The notes: a model not told the origin generated them from the sequence alone. A DNA stretch of 64,000 bases from Microbacterium sp. Root553 (GCF_001426995.1 NZ_LMFY01000001.1:62001-126000), one strand, 5' to 3'. Positions 28,220 through 38,998 are shown, counted from the stretch's first letter. Translations and numbers: made by a program.

Positions 28220-29026
28220 TCAGCGCTTGTCGGGGCGACGGCGTTCATTCCAGGCGGCGAGCGCGGATGCCGCCGCACCGGCCGCGCGATCGATCGCCTC
28301 CGTCGAGCGGTTCAGCATGTCCTGCGCGGTCTCCTGCCAGGCGGAGGCCGGTGACGCGGTCTCTTCGCCGGCGCGCACCCTCGCCGCGTGCTCGGCGGCT
28401 TCGAAGGCGCGCTCCAGGTCGGCGACCGCGTCGCGATAAGCGGCGAACTCGGCGGGTCCCGCCTTGCCGTCGGCCGCGCGTCGCGCATCGACCGCGCGTC
28501 CCGCGGCGCGCAGGTACTCGGCCGTCGCGGGCTGCTTGACGTCGGTCATCGCGGGATAGGCGATCTGCAGTCCAGGGTCGGTCTCGTACTGCATCCATCG
28601 CAGGACGACCGCGTCATGCTCGCCCTGCAGCCGTTCGAGGGGACGCGGCGCCCGCGATGCCGGGATGGCCGCGCGCGCGGCGGACAGCCGCACCTGCTTC
28701 GCCCGCACATCTGCGGCTGCGGCCTTGGCGTCGCTCTCCTTGATGCGCAGCATCCGCTTCGCTCCGGCGACCTGCTCCGCCGTCGCGCGACGCGCGCTGC
28801 GCTCGGCCGAGATGCGGGTGACGTCTGCCCTGGCGAGCTTGACCGCCATCCGGCTCTGCACCGCCTTCTGCCGGGCGGCCCGCAGATCATGGCGCGCGGC
28901 ATCGAACTCGAGGCGGCGTCCGCCCGCTGTACGTCGTCGCCCCATGCCCACCGCTCCGGCCGCCACCCCTCCGGCCGCGACGGGCGCGAGCCACCACCAC
29001 TCGACGGCGAGCAGCAGAGGGTCCAT
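28220..29026 (-). CDS. Hypothetical membrane-anchored coiled-coil protein
   Basis: 268 residues. A short hydrophobic N-terminus (VEWWWLAPVAAGGVAAGAVGMG, about 8-29) could anchor it. Residues about 40-130 are a charged helix rich in Ala, Arg and Lys with heptad-like spacing, then a further helical domain with MQYETDPGLQIAYPAMTDV and a C-terminal amphipathic stretch. I do not recognise a family with a known function. The start is fixed by TAGCAT six bases before the ATG. It stands alone, convergent with the GH31 gene and upstream of nothing on its strand. Confidence 0.75.
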   Translation of the reverse strand: MDPLLLAVEWWWLAPVAAGGVAAGAVGMGRRRTAGGRRLEFDAARHDLRAARQKAVQSRMAVKLARADVTRISAERSARRATAEQVAGAKRMLRIKESDAKAAAADVRAKQVRLSAARAAIPASRAPRPLERLQGEHDAVVLRWMQYETDPGLQIAYPAMTDVKQPATAEYLRAAGRAVDARRAADGKAGPAEFAAYRDAVADLERAFEAAEHAARVRAGEETASPASAWQETAQDMLNRSTEAIDRAAGAAASALAAWNERRRPDKR

Positions 29027-29068
29027 GCTTCGATGCTACCCAGGCCTCGACGGCCGCGGGGGAAAAGC

Positions 29069-29105
29069 GCGGATGGCGACCTCCCGAGGGGAGATCGCCA
29101 TCCGC
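29069..29105 (-). terminator. Hairpin after the ABC exporter genes
   Basis: GCGGATGGCGA at 29069-29079 pairs with TCGCCATCCGC at 29095-29105, and the inner CTCC/GGAG extends it past one mismatch. It lies just past the stop at 29123 on the minus strand. Confidence 0.75.
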
Positions 29106-29122
29106 CGAGAACCCGGCCCGAC

Positions 29123-30937
29123 CTAGACCAGGGTCTGCTGCCACGCCGCGTGCAGCTGCGCGAACTTGCCGGTGCCGCTGATCAGCGACGCGGGCGTGTC
29201 GTCCTCGATGATCCTGCCGTGCTCCATCACGAGCACACGGTCGGCGATCGCGACGGTCGACAGCCGGTGCGCGATGATGATCGCGGTGCGGTCCTTCAGC
29301 AGGGTCTGCAGGGCGTCCTGGATCAGCCGCTCCGACGGGATGTCGAGCGATGCGGTCGCCTCGTCGAGGATGAGCACCGCGGGGTCCGCGAGGAAGGCGC
29401 GCGCGAACGAGATCAGCTGACGCTGACCCGCCGATACGCGACCGCCGCGCTTGTTCACATCCGTGCCGTAGCCGTCGGGCAGCGACGAGATGAACCCGTC
29501 CGCGCCGACCGCACGCGCCGCGGCCCGGATCTCCTCGAGCGAGGCGTCCGGCTTGCCGAGCGCGATGTTGTCGGCGACCGTGCCGCTGAACAGGTACGCC
29601 TCCTGCGTCACCATGACGATGGCGCGGCGGAGGTCCTTCGGATGCAGGTCGCGCAGGTCGACGCCGTCGAGCGTCACCGATCCGGCGGAGGGGTCGTAGA
29701 ACCGGGAGATCAGCTTCGCGAGGGTCGACTTCCCCGCCCCGGTCGTCCCGACCAACGCGATCGTCTGGCCCGCCGCGATGTCGAGCGAGAAGTTCGGCAG
29801 GATCGTCTTCTCGCCGTTGTACCCGAAGGTGACCTCGTCGAACCGGACGTGCCCGCGGGACTCCCACAGATCGACCGGCTTCTCGGGGTCCGGGACCGTC
29901 GGAACCTCCTCCAGCACGCCCGAGACCTTCTCGAGCGCCGCCGTTGCCGACTGGTACGAGTTGAGGAACATCGCGATCTCCTGCATGGGCGCGAAGAAGT
30001 TGCGCACGTACAGCACGGCGGACAGCAGCACGCCGACCGTGAGAGCGCCCTCCGAGACGCGGATGCCGCCCCACAGCACGACGATGCCGAGCACGAGCGC
30101 GGCCACTCCCATCAGGCCGGGCTCGAAGGTGCCGAACAGCAGCATCGAACGCCGGTTGACGTCGCGGTACTCGCCGGCGATCTTCTGGAAGACGACGTCG
30201 TTGCGCGGCTCCTTGCGGAACGCCTTGACCGCGCGGATCCCCGTCATGGTCTCGACGAACTGCACGATCACCTTCGCGCTGATGACGCGCGATTCGCGGT
30301 AGACCAGCTGCGAGCGCGAGTAGAACCAGCGCATCAGGAAGAACAGCGGGATGCCTCCGATCGCCAGGATGAGCCCGGACTGCCAGTCCCACACGCACAG
30401 GGCGATGAAGGTGAACAGACCGAAGAGCACGCCCGAGACGAGCTCGTTGAGGCCGCCGTCGAGGAGTTCCTTGATCGAATCCAGGTCGCTCGTCTGCCGG
30501 GAGATGATGCGGCCGGACGTGTACGACTCGTGGAACTCCAGGCTGAGGCGCTGGGTGTGCAGGAAGATCCGCTTGCGCAGGTCGAGCAGCACCGCCTGGG
30601 TGAGCTTGGCCGCGATGATCACGTACCAGGCGATCATCGCCGCGGCCACGGCGCCCGCGAGCAGGTAGATGCCGCCGATCATGAAGGTCGGCATCCAGTC
30701 CGCGCGCTCGAGGACGGCCGGCAGGGCACGGTCGAGGCCGATGCTGATGAGGATCGGTCCCGCCACCTGCAGCGCCGTCGAGATGACGAGCACGACCGCG
30801 GCGAGGATGATCCGCGGCTTCAGCGGCCGTACGAGCGAGCCCAGCAGGTGCAGCGATCGGCGACGGATCGCCCTGCTCTCCTCCTTGGTGTAGCGGGAGC
30901 GGTCCTCGTCCTGCGTTCCGGTGATGGTGGAGCTCAT
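29123..30937 (-). CDS. Heterodimeric ABC exporter subunit with canonical Walker B
   Basis: 604 residues: six-helix transmembrane domain (about 40-330) then a nucleotide-binding domain with Walker [10 protein letters not shown], signature VSAGQRQ and Walker [11 protein letters not shown]. The catalytic Glu is present but the signature has SAGQ instead of SGGQ. The start overlaps the stop of the upstream partner gene (ATGA). Paired with that partner it forms a half-degenerate exporter of the BmrCD/LmrCD/TM287-288 class, which typically expels drugs, lipids or peptides. The substrate is unknown. Confidence 0.92.
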   Translation of the reverse strand: MSSTITGTQDEDRSRYTKEESRAIRRRSLHLLGSLVRPLKPRIILAAVVLVISTALQVAGPILISIGLDRALPAVLERADWMPTFMIGGIYLLAGAVAAAMIAWYVIIAAKLTQAVLLDLRKRIFLHTQRLSLEFHESYTSGRIISRQTSDLDSIKELLDGGLNELVSGVLFGLFTFIALCVWDWQSGLILAIGGIPLFFLMRWFYSRSQLVYRESRVISAKVIVQFVETMTGIRAVKAFRKEPRNDVVFQKIAGEYRDVNRRSMLLFGTFEPGLMGVAALVLGIVVLWGGIRVSEGALTVGVLLSAVLYVRNFFAPMQEIAMFLNSYQSATAALEKVSGVLEEVPTVPDPEKPVDLWESRGHVRFDEVTFGYNGEKTILPNFSLDIAAGQTIALVGTTGAGKSTLAKLISRFYDPSAGSVTLDGVDLRDLHPKDLRRAIVMVTQEAYLFSGTVADNIALGKPDASLEEIRAAARAVGADGFISSLPDGYGTDVNKRGGRVSAGQRQLISFARAFLADPAVLILDEATASLDIPSERLIQDALQTLLKDRTAIIIAHRLSTVAIADRVLVMEHGRIIEDDTPASLISGTGKFAQLHAAWQQTLV

Positions 30938-32886
30938 CGCTGCACCTCCTTGTCCTCTTCGACTGCGGTTGCTGAGCCTGACGAAGCATCGTCGGCGGAC
31001 TCCGCACGGATGCCCTCGGCGACCGTCGCGTCGATCTCGGCCTCGGCGTCGCGGATGATCGGGATCGCCCCTGTGCGCGCCGCCTCCTCCGCCTCGAGGC
31101 TGGAGATGACGTGGCGGTAGTGGCTGCTCGTCCTGAGCAGCTCGGAGTGCGTGCCCACCGCGGTCACCCGCCCCGCCTCGAGCAGAGCCACGCGGTCGGC
31201 GAGCGCCACGGTCGAGGGACGGTGGGCCACGATCATCGCCGTGGTGTCGGCGAGCACGTGCCGCAGCGCCTCCTCGACGAGCGCCTCGGTGTCGACGTCG
31301 AGCGCCGACAGAGGATCGTCGAGCACGAGCACCTTGGGTGCGGCCGCGACGGCGCGCGCCAGCGCGAGACGCTGACGCTGACCGCCGGAGAGGCTGAGCC
31401 CCTCCTCGCCGATCACCGTCTCCACACCCTCCGGCAGCGTGTCGACGAAGGCCGCCTGCGCGACGTCGAGCGCTTCGCGCAGCACGCGCTCGCCCTCGTC
31501 GCTGTGCACATCGAGGTCGGCCCTACCGAGCAGCACGTTCTCGCGCACGGTCGCCGAGAACAGCGTGGCGTCTTCGAAGGCCATCGCGATGTGCTGGCGC
31601 AGCTCGGCCAGCGGCAGGTCGCGCACGTCGACGCCGTCGAGCGTGACGCGGCCACCGGTGACGTCGTACAGACGCGTGGGCAGCGTGGTCAGCGTGGTCT
31701 TGCCGCTGCCGGTGAGACCGACCAGGGCCATGGTCTCGCCCGGACGCAGCACGAGGTCGATGCCGTCGAGCAGATCGCGCTCGTCGGCGGCGGCGTCCTG
31801 GTAGCGGAAGCGCGCCCCCTCGAACGCGAGCTCGCCGCGCGGCTCGGCGATGTGCACCGGCGTCTCGGGGTCGGCGATCGAGTTCGTCTCGGAGTAGATG
31901 TCGAACACGCGATCGGTCGCGGTGCGTGCGTCGAGCATGAACGAGAACAGGAAGCCGATCGACTCGATGGGCCACCGCAGCACGACGGCCATCGCGAAGA
32001 ACGCGAACAGCTGCGCCTGATCGATCTCGCCCTGCGAGATCAGCCAGATGCCCGACATCAGGCTGAGGCCGAAGGCGATCTGCGGCATCAGGTCGAGCCA
32101 GAACCAGATCGACGCGATCGCGCCGGCCTTGCTCATCTCGGTCTCGCGCAGGGTCTCGGCCTGGCGGCTGAAGCGGCTGAGCGCGTGCTTCCCCCGGCCG
32201 AACGCCTTGAGTACGCGGATGCCGTGCACGCTCTCCTCGACGCTGGTCGCGAGGTCTCCGGCCTGGTCCTGGCTGCGACGCGTGAGCGCACCGTAGCGCT
32301 TCTCGAACAGGTACCCGCGGATCCACAGGGGGATCGCGGTCACGATGAAGATGACGCCCAGCAGCCAGTGCCAGCGGAACAGCAGCACCGAGCCGATCAC
32401 GATCGTGAGCAGGTTGACCACCAGCAGCACGAGGCCGAAGGCCAGCCACCGGCGGATGAGGCCGATGTCCTGCATCATGCGGCTCAGCAGCTGGCCCGAC
32501 TGCCAGCGGTCGTGGAACGACACGGGGAGCGTCTGCAGACGCGAGTAGAGCTCGGTGCGCATCTTGTACTCGACCTGCGTGGCGGGGTTGAGCACGAACT
32601 GGCGGCGCAGCCACACCATCAGAGCCTCACCGAGAGCGAGGGCGAAGACGGCGAGCGCCCCCCAGGCGATGCCCTCCAGCGCACCCGCCTGCACCGGTCC
32701 GCGGATGATCTGCTCGAGCACGATCGGGATCATCAGGGCGATGATCGCGGCGACGAGCGCGCTCGCGGCACCGCCGGCGAGTCGCCAGATGACCGGCTTC
32801 ACGAACGGCTTGAGGCGCCACAGAGCGGCGGGAGTGGAGAGGGTGGAGGACGGCGAGGCGTTCTGCGATGAAGGCGAGGAAGACAT
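30934..32886 (-). CDS. Heterodimeric ABC exporter subunit with degenerate Walker B
   Basis: 650 residues from ATG 32886. Transmembrane domain about 25-330, then Walker [10 protein letters not shown], signature LSGGQRQ and Walker [13 protein letters not shown], with Asp in place of the catalytic Glu. This subunit's Walker motifs plus the partner's SAGQ signature would make the degenerate ATP site, while the other site is complete. The frame stays open to 32964, but that extra stretch uses many codons rare here (AGT, CCT, TCA, AGA), contains a hairpin and lacks a ribosome site, so it is better read as leader RNA. A 21-residue ORF precedes the gene. Confidence 0.9.
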   Translation of the reverse strand: MSSSPSSQNASPSSTLSTPAALWRLKPFVKPVIWRLAGGAASALVAAIIALMIPIVLEQIIRGPVQAGALEGIAWGALAVFALALGEALMVWLRRQFVLNPATQVEYKMRTELYSRLQTLPVSFHDRWQSGQLLSRMMQDIGLIRRWLAFGLVLLVVNLLTIVIGSVLLFRWHWLLGVIFIVTAIPLWIRGYLFEKRYGALTRRSQDQAGDLATSVEESVHGIRVLKAFGRGKHALSRFSRQAETLRETEMSKAGAIASIWFWLDLMPQIAFGLSLMSGIWLISQGEIDQAQLFAFFAMAVVLRWPIESIGFLFSFMLDARTATDRVFDIYSETNSIADPETPVHIAEPRGELAFEGARFRYQDAAADERDLLDGIDLVLRPGETMALVGLTGSGKTTLTTLPTRLYDVTGGRVTLDGVDVRDLPLAELRQHIAMAFEDATLFSATVRENVLLGRADLDVHSDEGERVLREALDVAQAAFVDTLPEGVETVIGEEGLSLSGGQRQRLALARAVAAAPKVLVLDDPLSALDVDTEALVEEALRHVLADTTAMIVAHRPSTVALADRVALLEAGRVTAVGTHSELLRTSSHYRHVISSLEAEEAARTGAIPIIRDAEAEIDATVAEGIRAESADDASSGSATAVEEDKEVQR

Positions 32887-32944
32887 GTCTCTCAGACGAG
32901 TTTCGTATGGGGAAGCGGTTGCTGAAGGGGACGGACGCGCGAAA

Positions 32945-32959
32945 GGACTCTCGGAGTCC
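32945..32959 (-). promoter_or_regulatory. Attenuator-like hairpin between the leader ORF and the exporter genes
   Basis: On the minus strand GGACTC-CGA-GAGTCC forms a perfect 6-bp stem with a 3-base loop, directly followed by TTTC. It lies 35 bases after the leader ORF stop and 58 bases before the exporter start. The short U run makes strong termination uncertain. Confidence 0.5.
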
Positions 32960-32993
32960 GGCATCCGGTGACGTCGTGCGGGGGAGAACGGCT

Positions 32994-33059
32994 CTAGCGG
33001 AGCGGGCGCACCGGGGTCGAGCCGAGAGCGGCGATCTGCGCAGCGGAGATCGATGTCAT
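32994..33059 (-). CDS. Putative 21-residue leader peptide upstream of the ABC exporter
   Basis: A 22-codon frame starting [14 protein letters not shown] and ending PVRPLR then TAG. It has a strong ribosome site (GAGGAGG, five bases before the ATG) and good local codon use up to the stop, unlike the non-coding stretch after it. A promoter with TTGCGG and TAGGCT 18 bases apart is upstream. The closest functional parallel is BmrB, the leader ORF whose translation controls bmrCD in Bacillus; the similarity here is in position and partner genes, not in sequence. It could instead be a small functional peptide. Confidence 0.6.
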   Translation of the reverse strand: MTSISAAQIAALGSTPVRPLR

Positions 33060-33112
33060 GGTGTCCTCCTCAGGGGCTCGGCTATGTCGTCCGGTCGGTG
33101 CGACAGCCCACC

Positions 33113-33142
33113 AGCCTATTCCTGTGAACCAGCTGACCGCAA
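33113..33142 (-). promoter_or_regulatory. Promoter of the leader ORF / ABC exporter unit
   Basis: TTGCGG (33137-33142) and TAGGCT (33113-33118) are 18 bases apart on the minus strand, giving a leader of about 45-50 bases before the small ORF. Confidence 0.6.
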
Positions 33143-33180
33143 GAGAGATTCCCGATTCCCTGAGAATCGCCGCGTCAGCT
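33131..33180 (-). terminator. Inverted repeat at the end of the alkyltransferase gene
   Basis: AGCTGAC (33131-33137) pairs with GTCAGCT (33174-33180) and encloses a GATTC/GAATC stem. It begins at the stop codon and overlaps the -35 of the next promoter, so its terminating role is uncertain. Confidence 0.45.
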
Positions 33181-33672
33181 CCGGCCGGCCTCCCGCTCGA
33201 GCAGGCTCGACTTGACGCCCGTACCCCACGCGAACCCGCCCATGGTGCCGTCCGAGCGCAGCACGCGGTGGCACGGCACGAACAGCGCGGGCGCGTTCCT
33301 GGCGCAGATCGACGCCGCAGCGCGGACCGCCCGGGGGTTGCCGATACGGGCGGCGAACGACGTGTAGGTCAACGGCTCCCCCGGTGCGATCGCGCGCAGC
33401 GCCGCCCATCCGGCCAGTTGCAGCGCGGTGCCGGTCTGGTGGACCGCGACCGTGTCGACCGCCGACAGGTCACCCGCGTAGAAAGCCAGGACGGCGGCCG
33501 CGGCATCAGTCTCGCCCTCGGCGACGGTGGACGGCTGCGCGGACGGCGAGAGACGCCCGATGATCGCGCCCTGATCGGCGGTCCACCCCGACGCCAGCAC
33601 CCGCTGGCGCTCGTCGGCGAGGATGGTGAACGACCCGTCGGGGGTGTCCAGAGTCTGGATGAGGGCGGTCAT
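33175..33672 (-). CDS. ogt: Methylated-DNA-protein cysteine methyltransferase
   Basis: 165 residues. The active-site block [20 protein letters not shown] holds the acceptor Cys134, with [20 protein letters not shown] as the DNA-binding helix region. It removes alkyl groups from O6-alkylguanine in a one-turnover reaction. The ATG at 33672 overlaps the stop of the Ada-AlkA gene and has AAGGAG upstream, so the two form an alkylation-response operon. Confidence 0.94.
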   Translation of the reverse strand: MTALIQTLDTPDGSFTILADERQRVLASGWTADQGAIIGRLSPSAQPSTVAEGETDAAAAVLAFYAGDLSAVDTVAVHQTGTALQLAGWAALRAIAPGEPLTYTSFAARIGNPRAVRAAASICARNAPALFVPCHRVLRSDGTMGGFAWGTGVKSSLLEREAGRS

Positions 33673-35156
33673 GATGTCTCCTTCGGAACGGATCTCTGAG
33701 ATGTGCGTCGCGGACGCACCGGCGCCGCGCGCCAGAGGTGAGCACTGAGATAGCTGCGCCACGGAGCGGCACGCTCGGCCCAGGCGACCAGCGGGATCGG
33801 ATCTCCCGGCAGGCCCGAGGCCGCCGCACCGGCGCGCAGCGCCACGTCGCCGGGGAGCAGGATGTCGGGGTCTCCGAGAACACGCATCCGCACGTAGTCG
33901 GCGGTCCACGGGCCGATCCCCGGCATGGCGAGAAGCGCCGCACGCTGCTGGGCGCCGTCGTCTCCGACGGTGAGCGTGAGGGATCCGTCGGCGAGCGCGG
34001 CCGCCGCCCCCACGATCGCCCGGATGCGGGCCCCCGGCCCTCGCAGCACCTCGGCGCCGTGCTCGGCGATCGCCGACATGGTCGGGAACAGGAGTCCCTG
34101 CTCGGTGCGCTCCCCCAGGGCCTCGGTGAGCGCCGAGAGCGCGGTGCGCGCGGCGACGACGGTGATCTGCTGACCGATCATCGCCCGGATCAGCATCTCG
34201 TGCGGATCTGCGGATCCCGGCACGCGGATGCCGGGCGTGCGCGCGACCAGCGGCGCGAGCTCCGGATGCGTGCCGAGGGCCTGATCGACGGCCGACGGAT
34301 CGGCGTCGAGGTCGAAGATCCGCCGCACCGTGGACACCAGGGGCGCCAGGTCGCCGAGCTGCGCGACCCGGGCGCGCAGATGCAGGCGCTCGGCGCCGTC
34401 GAGGCTCACCTCGAACCAGGCGGGTCCCCCGGCCATCCGCAGGTGCCGGGAGAACGAGCTGGAGGTGGCCACCTCGACCCCCGCCACGGCCCGGGCCCCC
34501 ATCCAGTCGAAGATGCCGCCTGCGTCGAGCGGGCCGCGATACGGAAGCACGAGATCGATCCCGCCCGGCACGACCGCTCCCGGCGCGCGCCGTCGCGACC
34601 TGAGCTCGCCGGGGGTGAGCGCGAACACCTCGCGGATCGTGTCGTTGCACTGCCGGATGCTGGCGAAACCGGCCGAGAACGCCACCTCGGAGATCGGCAT
34701 GTCGGTGCCGACGAGGAGCATCCGCGCCATGTGCGCCCGATGCGCTCTGGCGAGGGCGAGAGGACCTGCACCGAGCTCGGTCGAGAGCAGCCGAGCGAGG
34801 TGCCGTGTCGAGTACCCCAGGCGCGCGGCGAGGCCGGCGACCCCCTCGCGTTCGACGACACCGGCAGAGATCAGCCGCATCGCCCGCGCCGCCACGTCGC
34901 CGCGCAGATCCCACGCGGGCGACCCGGGAGCGGCCTCGGGGAGGCAGCGCTTGCAGGCGCGGAATCCGGCCTCGTGGGCCGCGGCGCTGGTCGGATAGAA
35001 GGTGACGTTCTCAGGGTTGGGCGTGCGCGCCGGACAGCTGGGACGGCAGTAGATGCGGGTCGAGCGCACCGCGGTCACGAACTGCCCGTCGAAGCGGGTG
35101 TCGCGCGCACTGATCGCACGGTACCGCTCGTCGAAGTCGGTCACGGGCAGGCTCAT
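33669..35156 (-). CDS. Ada metal-binding / AraC / AlkA fusion: alkylation sensor and DNA-3-methyladenine glycosylase
   Basis: 495 residues. An Ada-type zinc domain (about 10-80) carries Cys37, Cys41, Cys68 and Cys71, equivalent to the E. coli Ada cysteines that take a methyl group from phosphotriesters. An AraC helix-turn-helix pair (about 85-190) follows, then an AlkA N-terminal domain and a HhH-GPD glycosylase domain with [13 protein letters not shown] and [24 protein letters not shown], including the catalytic Asp. It senses alkylation, activates transcription and excises alkylated bases. The start is preceded by CAGAGT at the leaderless spacing. Confidence 0.94.
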   Translation of the reverse strand: MSLPVTDFDERYRAISARDTRFDGQFVTAVRSTRIYCRPSCPARTPNPENVTFYPTSAAAHEAGFRACKRCLPEAAPGSPAWDLRGDVAARAMRLISAGVVEREGVAGLAARLGYSTRHLARLLSTELGAGPLALARAHRAHMARMLLVGTDMPISEVAFSAGFASIRQCNDTIREVFALTPGELRSRRRAPGAVVPGGIDLVLPYRGPLDAGGIFDWMGARAVAGVEVATSSSFSRHLRMAGGPAWFEVSLDGAERLHLRARVAQLGDLAPLVSTVRRIFDLDADPSAVDQALGTHPELAPLVARTPGIRVPGSADPHEMLIRAMIGQQITVVAARTALSALTEALGERTEQGLLFPTMSAIAEHGAEVLRGPGARIRAIVGAAAALADGSLTLTVGDDGAQQRAALLAMPGIGPWTADYVRMRVLGDPDILLPGDVALRAGAAASGLPGDPIPLVAWAERAAPWRSYLSAHLWRAAPVRPRRTSQRSVPKETS

Positions 35157-35235
35157 GCCTCCACTCTGCCACCCGCAACCGACACCGGCTGGCGGAAATC
35201 GGACACGGCAGTGGAGGCATCCGCTCCCGCCGGGA

Positions 35236-36843
35236 TCAGTGGAAGAAGTGACGCTCCCCGGTGAAGAACATCGTCACGCCGGTCTTGCGTGCGGCATCCA
35301 CGACCTCTTCATCGCGCACCGATCCGCCGGGCTGCACGATCGCCGTGACCCCCGCGTCGATGAGCACCTGGGCGCCGTCCGCGAACGGGAAGAAGGCGTC
35401 GGAGGACGCGACCGAGCCGACGGCGCGGTCGCCCGCACGCTCCACCGCGAGGCGGCACGAGTCGACGCGGTTGACCTGGCCCATGCCGACGCCGACCGTG
35501 GCGTTGTCCTTCGCCAGCACGATCGCGTTGGACTTGACGGCGCGGCACGCCTTCCAGGCGAAGATGAGGTTCTCCATCTCCTCGTCACTGGGGCGCTCGC
35601 CCGAGACGAGTTCCCAGTTCTTCGCCACCGAGACGATGTCGTCGGGGAAGCGATCCGCGTCCTGCAGCAGCAGGCCGCCCGAGACCAGACGCACGTCCAT
35701 GCGCTCCTGCTGCCAGTCCTCCGGCAGCTGCAGCAGACGGAGGTTCTTCTTCGCCTTGAAGACCTCGAGGGCTGCCGGCTCGAACGAGGGCGCGACGATG
35801 ACCTCGGTGAAGATGTCCTTGAGGTTCTCGGCCATCTTCAGCGTGACGGTGCCGTTGGCGGCGATCACGCCGCCGTAGGCCGACACGGGGTCGCACTCGT
35901 GGGCGCGCAGGTGCGCGCTGGCGATCGGGTCCAGCGCGTTCGGAGCGGTCGTGGCGATTCCGCACGGGTTGGCGTGCTTGATGATGGCGACCGCGGGCTT
36001 GACCATGTCGTACGCGGCGCGCAGCGCGGCATCCGCATCGACGTAGTTGTTGTACGACATCTCCTTGCCCTGCAGCTGGCGGGCCTGCGCGATGCCGTGT
36101 CCGCCGACGCGCGTGTAGATCGCGCCGCGCTGGTGCGCGTTCTCGCCGTAGCGCAACGTGGCCAGGCGCTCGGCCTGGATGGTGAGGTGCGTGGGCAGGT
36201 CCTCGCCCTCGCCCAGCGTGCCCTCGGCGAACCATGCGGCGACGGCCGTGTCGTAGGCGGCCGTGTGCGCGAAGGCGCGTGCGGCGAGCTCGCGTCGCTG
36301 CGTCAGCGTCGTGCCCCCGTTCTCGATGGCCGAGATGATGCCGGAGTACGACTGCGGCGACACCACGATCGCGACGTTCGCGTGGTTCTTCGCCGCCGCG
36401 CGCACCATCGCCGGTCCGCCGATGTCGATCTGCTCGACCACGTCGTCGCCCTCGGCACCCGAGGCGACCGTCTCGACGAAGGGGTAGAGGTTCACCACGA
36501 CGAGCTCGAAGGGCTCGATGTCGAGGTCGGCGAGCTGATGCTCGTGGTCCTCGAGGCGCAGGTCGGCGAGCAGGCCGCCGTGGATCTTCGGGTGCAGCGT
36601 CTTGACGCGGCCGTCGAGCATCTCGGCGACACCCGTGACCGCGGCCACGTCGGTGACCTCGAAGCCGGCCTCGCGGATGGTCGATGCCGTCGACCCGGTC
36701 GAGACGATCTGCACGCCCGCGGTGGCGAGCGCCTTCGCGAGCACGAGCAGGTCGGTCTTGTCGCTCACCGAGACGAGCGCGCGGCGGACGGGGACGGTGT
36801 CGCGATCGCGGTACAGCGAGTGGTCGTGGCGGGGGCCGGCCAT
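35236..36843 (-). CDS. purH: Bifunctional AICAR transformylase / IMP cyclohydrolase
   Basis: 535 residues, full length for PurH. The N-terminal cyclohydrolase (MGS-like) domain begins [20 protein letters not shown] and shows [19 protein letters not shown] and [16 protein letters not shown]; the transformylase domain has [32 protein letters not shown] and the Arg/Lys-rich site near the end. It performs the last two steps to IMP using 10-formyl-THF. A GAAGGAG ribosome site precedes the ATG. purN lies 40 bases upstream in the same direction. Confidence 0.97.
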   Translation of the reverse strand: MAGPRHDHSLYRDRDTVPVRRALVSVSDKTDLLVLAKALATAGVQIVSTGSTASTIREAGFEVTDVAAVTGVAEMLDGRVKTLHPKIHGGLLADLRLEDHEHQLADLDIEPFELVVVNLYPFVETVASGAEGDDVVEQIDIGGPAMVRAAAKNHANVAIVVSPQSYSGIISAIENGGTTLTQRRELAARAFAHTAAYDTAVAAWFAEGTLGEGEDLPTHLTIQAERLATLRYGENAHQRGAIYTRVGGHGIAQARQLQGKEMSYNNYVDADAALRAAYDMVKPAVAIIKHANPCGIATTAPNALDPIASAHLRAHECDPVSAYGGVIAANGTVTLKMAENLKDIFTEVIVAPSFEPAALEVFKAKKNLRLLQLPEDWQQERMDVRLVSGGLLLQDADRFPDDIVSVAKNWELVSGERPSDEEMENLIFAWKACRAVKSNAIVLAKDNATVGVGMGQVNRVDSCRLAVERAGDRAVGSVASSDAFFPFADGAQVLIDAGVTAIVQPGGSVRDEEVVDAARKTGVTMFFTGERHFFH

Positions 36844-36883
36844 GATGGGCTCCTTCGTGCGAGGGGGGCGTGCGTGGATCGGT

Positions 36884-37471
36884 TCAGGATGCGGCGGTCA
36901 GCGACAGCTCACCGGTGGCGATGCGGCGCACCACGTCGATGAGGAGTCGGCGTTCGACGGGCTTGATGCGCTCGTGGAGGGTGTGCTCGGTGTCGTCGTC
37001 GAGGACCGGCACCCGCTCCTGAGCGAGGATCGGTCCGGTGTCGATGCCGTCGTCGACGACGATCACGCTGGCGCCGGTCTCGGTGACACCGGCGGCGAGG
37101 GCGTCCCGCACTCCGTGCGCGCCCGGGAACTCCGGGAGATACGCGGGATGCGTGTTGATCAGACGCGGCGAGAGATCGGCGACGAGCCCTGCGGGCAGCA
37201 GACGCATGAGGCCGCTGAGCACGACGAGGTCGGCGTTCCAGACGGCGAGCTGACGTCCGAGCTCCTCGCCCCACGCCTCGCGGGACCCGTGCTCGTGCCA
37301 GGGGACGGTGAAGCTGGGGATGCCGAACTCCTCCGCATGCGCCAGTCCGTCGGCCTCGCGGTCGGCACCGACGACCACCACCCGCGCAGGGAAATCGGGG
37401 TGACGAGCGGCCTCGAGGAGGGCGCGAAGGTTCGAGCCGGTGCCCGAGATGAGAACGGCGACCGTGAGCAC
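36884..37471 (-). CDS. purN: Phosphoribosylglycinamide formyltransferase 1
   Basis: 195 residues from GTG 37471 ([21 protein letters not shown]). The family marks [31 protein letters not shown] and [16 protein letters not shown] are all present, including the Asn-His-Asp catalytic set. It formylates GAR with 10-formyl-THF. The start was chosen because TAGACT lies exactly six bases upstream; a GTG two codons earlier would overlap that spacer. Together with purH, and with glyA controlled by a ZTP riboswitch, it forms a one-carbon/purine theme. Confidence 0.96.
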   Translation of the reverse strand: MLTVAVLISGTGSNLRALLEAARHPDFPARVVVVGADREADGLAHAEEFGIPSFTVPWHEHGSREAWGEELGRQLAVWNADLVVLSGLMRLLPAGLVADLSPRLINTHPAYLPEFPGAHGVRDALAAGVTETGASVIVVDDGIDTGPILAQERVPVLDDDTEHTLHERIKPVERRLLIDVVRRIATGELSLTAAS

Positions 37472-37477
37472 GCCCAC

Positions 37478-37483
37478 AGTCTA
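37478..37483 (-). promoter_or_regulatory. -10 box TAGACT of a leaderless purN promoter
   Basis: TAGACT on the minus strand, then six bases GTGGGC, then the GTG start. It gives purN-purH a promoter independent of the DUF6350 gene, whose stop is 43 bases upstream. Confidence 0.6.
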
Positions 37484-37514
37484 CCGAAGCGCCGCGCACC
37501 CGCCGACGCGTATG

Positions 37515-38906
37515 TCAGTCGCGCGGGTCGGCGGGCTCCCGCGTCGGGGGCCGGAAGCCGCCGAGGTCGTCCAGGGGCGCGGTGTCGTAGGAGGAGGGAC
37601 CGGTCGGGACCGTGTCCGAGATCGGCAGATCGGCGCGGCCGCCGAAGCTGAGGTCCGCGGCGGTCATCTCGGCCACCCAGCGGTCGGTACGCTCTTCGGC
37701 CAGCTCGTCGCGATTCCGCGGCGAGAGCAGGAGGATGGCTGCGCCCAGCAGCACCTCGCCGCCGAGTGCCAGAGCGAAGGGCACCGCGGCGGGACCGGCC
37801 TCGGCCAGACGTCCGGGCCCCATCGAGCCGCTCGCGAGCACCGCGGCGACAGCTCCGACGGCCGCGGTGAGCGCGCCGATGCCGATCGCGATCGCGGCCC
37901 GCGGTCCTGTCGCCAGCGGCGTGCCCTCCCACACGAGCCGGGAACGCACCGCCCACCCGGCGAGAGCACCCACGCCGATCGGCAGGATCACGACGATGAG
38001 CATCCAGATCGAGGTGTTCTCGGGAAGCAGGCCCAGGATCGGGATGCCGGGGACGACGCCGAGCTGCGTGCCGGCCGGCGACACGGCCGTCCCCACGCCC
38101 ACCGCGAAACCCGGCCCGGCGATCCAGGACGCCGTCCAGACCAGGATGGTGGGCAGATAGGCGAGGTGTCCGAGAGTGAGCACCGTGGCCCCCAGCGCGT
38201 CGACGCGAGCGGCCTGGAACAGCGCGACCACCTCGCTGCCGCGTGCCAGGGTCATGACGGCGACGGCGACACCCGAGACGGCGATCATGCCGATCACGGC
38301 GAAGGCCGTGCCGCGCACAGAGGCACCGACGACCGGTCCCCAGTCGCCCCAGGAGTCGACGACGTCGTGCAGGCGATCGAGCAGCCCTCCGTCGCCGTCC
38401 TCCCAGGCGATGCGCACACCGCCGCACACGGCGCCCACGAGGTAGACGGCGGTCGGCAGCACGATCGAGAGCGCGAGGTCGGTGCGGGCGGCGGAGATCT
38501 GCGCGGTGAACGCCACGGCGCTGGCGATGAGACCGAAGGCCGCCGTGCCGGATACCGCACCCAGCGCCCAGGCTCCGGCCTTCGCCGCGCGCGCTCCCGA
38601 ACGAGCGGCGAACAGCAGTGTGAACAGCAGGAAGGCCAGCGGCGTCACCGACAGGGCGAAGCTCGCGGCCTGCGGGGCGATGCCCGTCGCGCGCAGCACG
38701 TCGTCCGCCACCGTGAGATCCAGCGGCACCCCGTGCCCGAACTGCCACAGCGTTCCGGTGAGGGGCCACAGAGCCCCCCAGTCCGCGGTCATGCCGAAGG
38801 ACAGCGTCCACAGGAGCGTGAGCGGCGCCAGCAGGACCACGAGGCCGACCGCTGCGGCGATGGCGGCATCGAAGGCGGCGAGGAGCGCGACGAGGAGGCG
38901 TTGCAT
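37515..38906 (-). CDS. DUF6350 (PerM-like) polytopic membrane protein
   Basis: 463 residues with roughly nine to ten hydrophobic helices across positions 1-420, then a cytoplasmic acidic tail containing LPISDTVPTGPSSYDTAPL. This matches the DUF6350 family, which in actinobacteria sits next to purN-purH and includes proteins linked to cell division (PerM in mycobacteria). The exact role here is not shown by sequence. A TAGTCT box lies nine bases before the ATG. The gene is divergent from the purine permease. Confidence 0.85.
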   Translation of the reverse strand: MQRLLVALLAAFDAAIAAAVGLVVLLAPLTLLWTLSFGMTADWGALWPLTGTLWQFGHGVPLDLTVADDVLRATGIAPQAASFALSVTPLAFLLFTLLFAARSGARAAKAGAWALGAVSGTAAFGLIASAVAFTAQISAARTDLALSIVLPTAVYLVGAVCGGVRIAWEDGDGGLLDRLHDVVDSWGDWGPVVGASVRGTAFAVIGMIAVSGVAVAVMTLARGSEVVALFQAARVDALGATVLTLGHLAYLPTILVWTASWIAGPGFAVGVGTAVSPAGTQLGVVPGIPILGLLPENTSIWMLIVVILPIGVGALAGWAVRSRLVWEGTPLATGPRAAIAIGIGALTAAVGAVAAVLASGSMGPGRLAEAGPAAVPFALALGGEVLLGAAILLLSPRNRDELAEERTDRWVAEMTAADLSFGGRADLPISDTVPTGPSSYDTAPLDDLGGFRPPTREPADPRD

Positions 38907-38998
38907 ATCGAATCGAGACTACGACGAGATCCCCTCTCGCGCCCGGGGGCGCGCGCGGTGCCGGCGACACGATATCGTCTCCTGCGGAGGTTCCCCCG

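Noticed and set aside
32887..32964. A 26-residue N-terminal extension of the exporter subunit starting at ATG 32964.
   Set aside because: Rare codons, an internal hairpin and no ribosome site; better read as leader RNA.
36844..36883. A ZTP riboswitch before purH, by analogy with glyA.
   Set aside because: The 40-base purN-purH gap has only a ribosome site and none of the aptamer blocks.
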